A stretch of DNA of 44,178 nt from a virus: positions 1 through 44,178 of IMG/VR virus record IMGVR_UViG_3300035670_000422. One strand, written 5' to 3'. Positions within the stretch are counted from its first letter, which is position 1, and each line of letters starts with the position of its first letter. This document shows positions 42,849-44,178 of the stretch, piece by piece. A program made the position numbers and the translations under genes. Below the pieces are notes generated by a model. The model saw nothing but the letters and a program-made list of their open reading frames with translations, did not search any database and was not told the origin of the DNA.

Positions 42849-44178
42849 CCTTCACCTCTGGCGGATCGTTGGGTGTCAGTGGGTCGCCTTCGCTACCCGG
42901 CACCGGCGCTTCGCCCTCGCGATCGTCGTCGATGTCGTCGTCGGTGCGGTCAGACTCCAACACGCCCGCCTGACGCAGGTTCGTGCGCAAGTCCTTCTTG
43001 GCGATGATGCCCTGTTGCCAGAGCTGCATCTGAGCCAGGATCGACTGCGCGTCCATGACCTGATCGAAGAACTCCTGATTGAGCCAGAAGACAGTGCCTG
43101 TCTCGTCGACCGCGTCCATCATGAAGCGCTGAGCATCGAACAAGGACAACCGCACAGCCTCGGATACGTTGCCGGCGATCGTGCCCAGCACCGAGTTATC
43201 CGAGCTGTAGCGGATGCGAACAGCCTCTGCCGTCTCAGCGCCGCCGCCCTGCTGGACGATGCGTGCGCCGATCATGAGCATCTGCTCTTCCTTGTCCTTC
43301 ATCAGCTCTCGGGCCAGCTGCGTTTCCTTGGCCTGCAGCATGACGGCGGAGCCTTGCTTGCCGAGGTTGTGGCCACGGCGTGACCCGATATGCATCCCGT
43401 TCGGGTTCAGCTTGAGGAACTCGTCAGGCTGAATATCCGTGGTGATGAACAGCGTTGGCTGCGAACTGATGAAGCCCGCCTCTTCCACCGTGGCGCTATT
43501 GCCGTAGTGGAGGATGTTCACCTCGGCCAAGTCCTCGAGCGGGGCCTTATCTACGCTGGCATCGTTGTTCTGTGAGCCGAAGAAGTGGAACGGGATGTGA
43601 TCGAATGCCTTGCCCGCCTTGTCGGTCGGGTTGCTCTCTTCGCCGTCCGGCCGATCTTCACTGTACACGCACTGCACATACTTGCCATCGAGCAGCATCA
43701 GCGCGCGGTACTGATCCTTTGCTGTGAACTCAAAGCCGTCCAGGGTCACTTCGTTGAGCTTTTCGTGCAGAACGACCAATGTCAGGCGCTTAACGCCATC
43801 AATCACGTCTTCACGCCAGTTGATGATGCTCTCGGCCGGGTAGAAGTGGACGTAGGCCCGGGCCTTGGCCGACTGGGCGACAGTCAGTGATGTCTGACCC
43901 GCTGGCAGCTCAACCTTGGGGAAGTCCACAAGGAAACCACCACGGCCAGTATCCAGGCACTCGCCTGTAGCCTCTTTGCACAGCTGTTCAAGGCTGGCAC
44001 CGTCACCACTGACGTTCTCCAGCAGGTAATCAATGCCCGCTGGCAGCTCGACTTCAGCTGTCTTGCGGAACACAGCACCCAGCAGGCCGGTGCGAGTGCG
44101 GCCGACCACGTTCAGGAACATGGCGCGCTTCTTCAACTGCTCGTACCGGGCCTTGTTCTCTTCGCTCTGGTTGAGCGG
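42841..44178 (-). CDS. portal protein, DUF4055 type (partial, N-terminus beyond the right edge)
   Basis: The portal forms the ring through which DNA enters and leaves the head. The frame is open to the window edge (445 codons shown); roughly 50 N-terminal residues should be missing, since the first visible stretch PLNQSEENKARYEQLKKRAM is a typical internal DUF4055 segment. Then follow FLNVVGRTRTGLLGAVFRKT, DKAGKAFDHIPFHFFGSQNN, DLAEVNILHYGNSATVEEAG and SQPTLFITTDIQPDEFLKLN, all characteristic of this portal family. The C-terminal tail is acidic. TerL should lie just beyond the edge. Confidence 0.85.
   Translation of the reverse strand, partial: PLNQSEENKARYEQLKKRAMFLNVVGRTRTGLLGAVFRKTAEVELPAGIDYLLENVSGDGASLEQLCKEATGECLDTGRGGFLVDFPKVELPAGQTSLTVAQSAKARAYVHFYPAESIINWREDVIDGVKRLTLVVLHEKLNEVTLDGFEFTAKDQYRALMLLDGKYVQCVYSEDRPDGEESNPTDKAGKAFDHIPFHFFGSQNNDASVDKAPLEDLAEVNILHYGNSATVEEAGFISSQPTLFITTDIQPDEFLKLNPNGMHIGSRRGHNLGKQGSAVMLQAKETQLARELMKDKEEQMLMIGARIVQQGGGAETAEAVRIRYSSDNSVLGTIAGNVSEAVRLSLFDAQRFMMDAVDETGTVFWLNQEFFDQVMDAQSILAQMQLWQQGIIAKKDLRTNLRQAGVLESDRTDDDIDDDREGEAPVPGSEGDPLTPNDPPEVKDE

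Overview
The window is phage DNA from end to end: a lambda-like temperate siphophage of a Pseudomonas-type host. The host call rests on a DUF1654-family gene (a family I know chiefly from Pseudomonas), the moderately high GC, and Pseudomonas-phage-style lysis, replication and tail proteins. I see no host housekeeping gene, tRNA or rRNA. The gene order is that of one complete lambdoid genome, circularly permuted. A partial small terminase leaves through the left edge and a partial portal enters from the right edge, so only the large terminase and flanking bits (roughly 1.5-2 kb, inferred) would be missing to close the circle. A tandem pair of related prophages is the alternative.

Layout. (1) 1-8355, minus strand, the rightward (PR) arm read leftwards: Cro-like protein, two small genes, Rha/KilAC antirepressor, O-like and P-like replication genes, NinB, NinG and small nin-region genes, a Q-like late regulator with a late promoter and terminator just behind it, then holin, Rz/Rz1, small genes and TerS. 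(2) 8370-8430, the immunity switch: three 14-bp operators between divergent cro and cI. (3) 8443-10557, plus strand: CI-like S24 repressor, three small genes and an SOS-box DUF1654 gene. (4) 10616 onward, plus strand, the PL arm: two more copies of the operator, a strong promoter, a nut-like leader, small genes, a structured non-coding element, a recombination set (GHKL ATPase, Rad52-like annealing protein, Gp157), a cytosine methyltransferase with a second gene in another frame inside it, more small genes, an AlpA-type excisionase, a probable attP, and a tyrosine integrase ending at 23570. (5) 23625-24221: a two-gene SOS cassette. (6) 24215-44178, minus strand, late genes read leftwards: portal, head morphogenesis, scaffold, capsid, connectors, tail terminator, tail tube with Ig-like domain, tail chaperones, a small membrane gene, tape measure, distal tail proteins, a glycine-rich propeller adhesin, a P63C-domain moron, endolysin and a second Rz/Rz1 pair.

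How it fits together. The S24 repressor should bind ATAAG-N4-CTTAT at both PR and PL, transcribe its own gene from a leaderless PRM, and be cleaved after DNA damage; two LexA-like boxes put further genes under SOS control. PL would feed recombination, methylation and excision genes, and PR replication and Q. Q would release transcription from a promoter whose -35 starts just after the Q stop codon, through a terminator and then through at least eight further intrinsic terminators that punctuate the late genes. The most notable items are the overlapping methyltransferase-frame gene, a tandem array of six 11-bp repeats inside the O-like gene (likely origin), the 119-bp element with perfect 19-bp inverted ends, the P63C moron between two copies of a terminator/RBS linker, and two complete spanin pairs in one genome.
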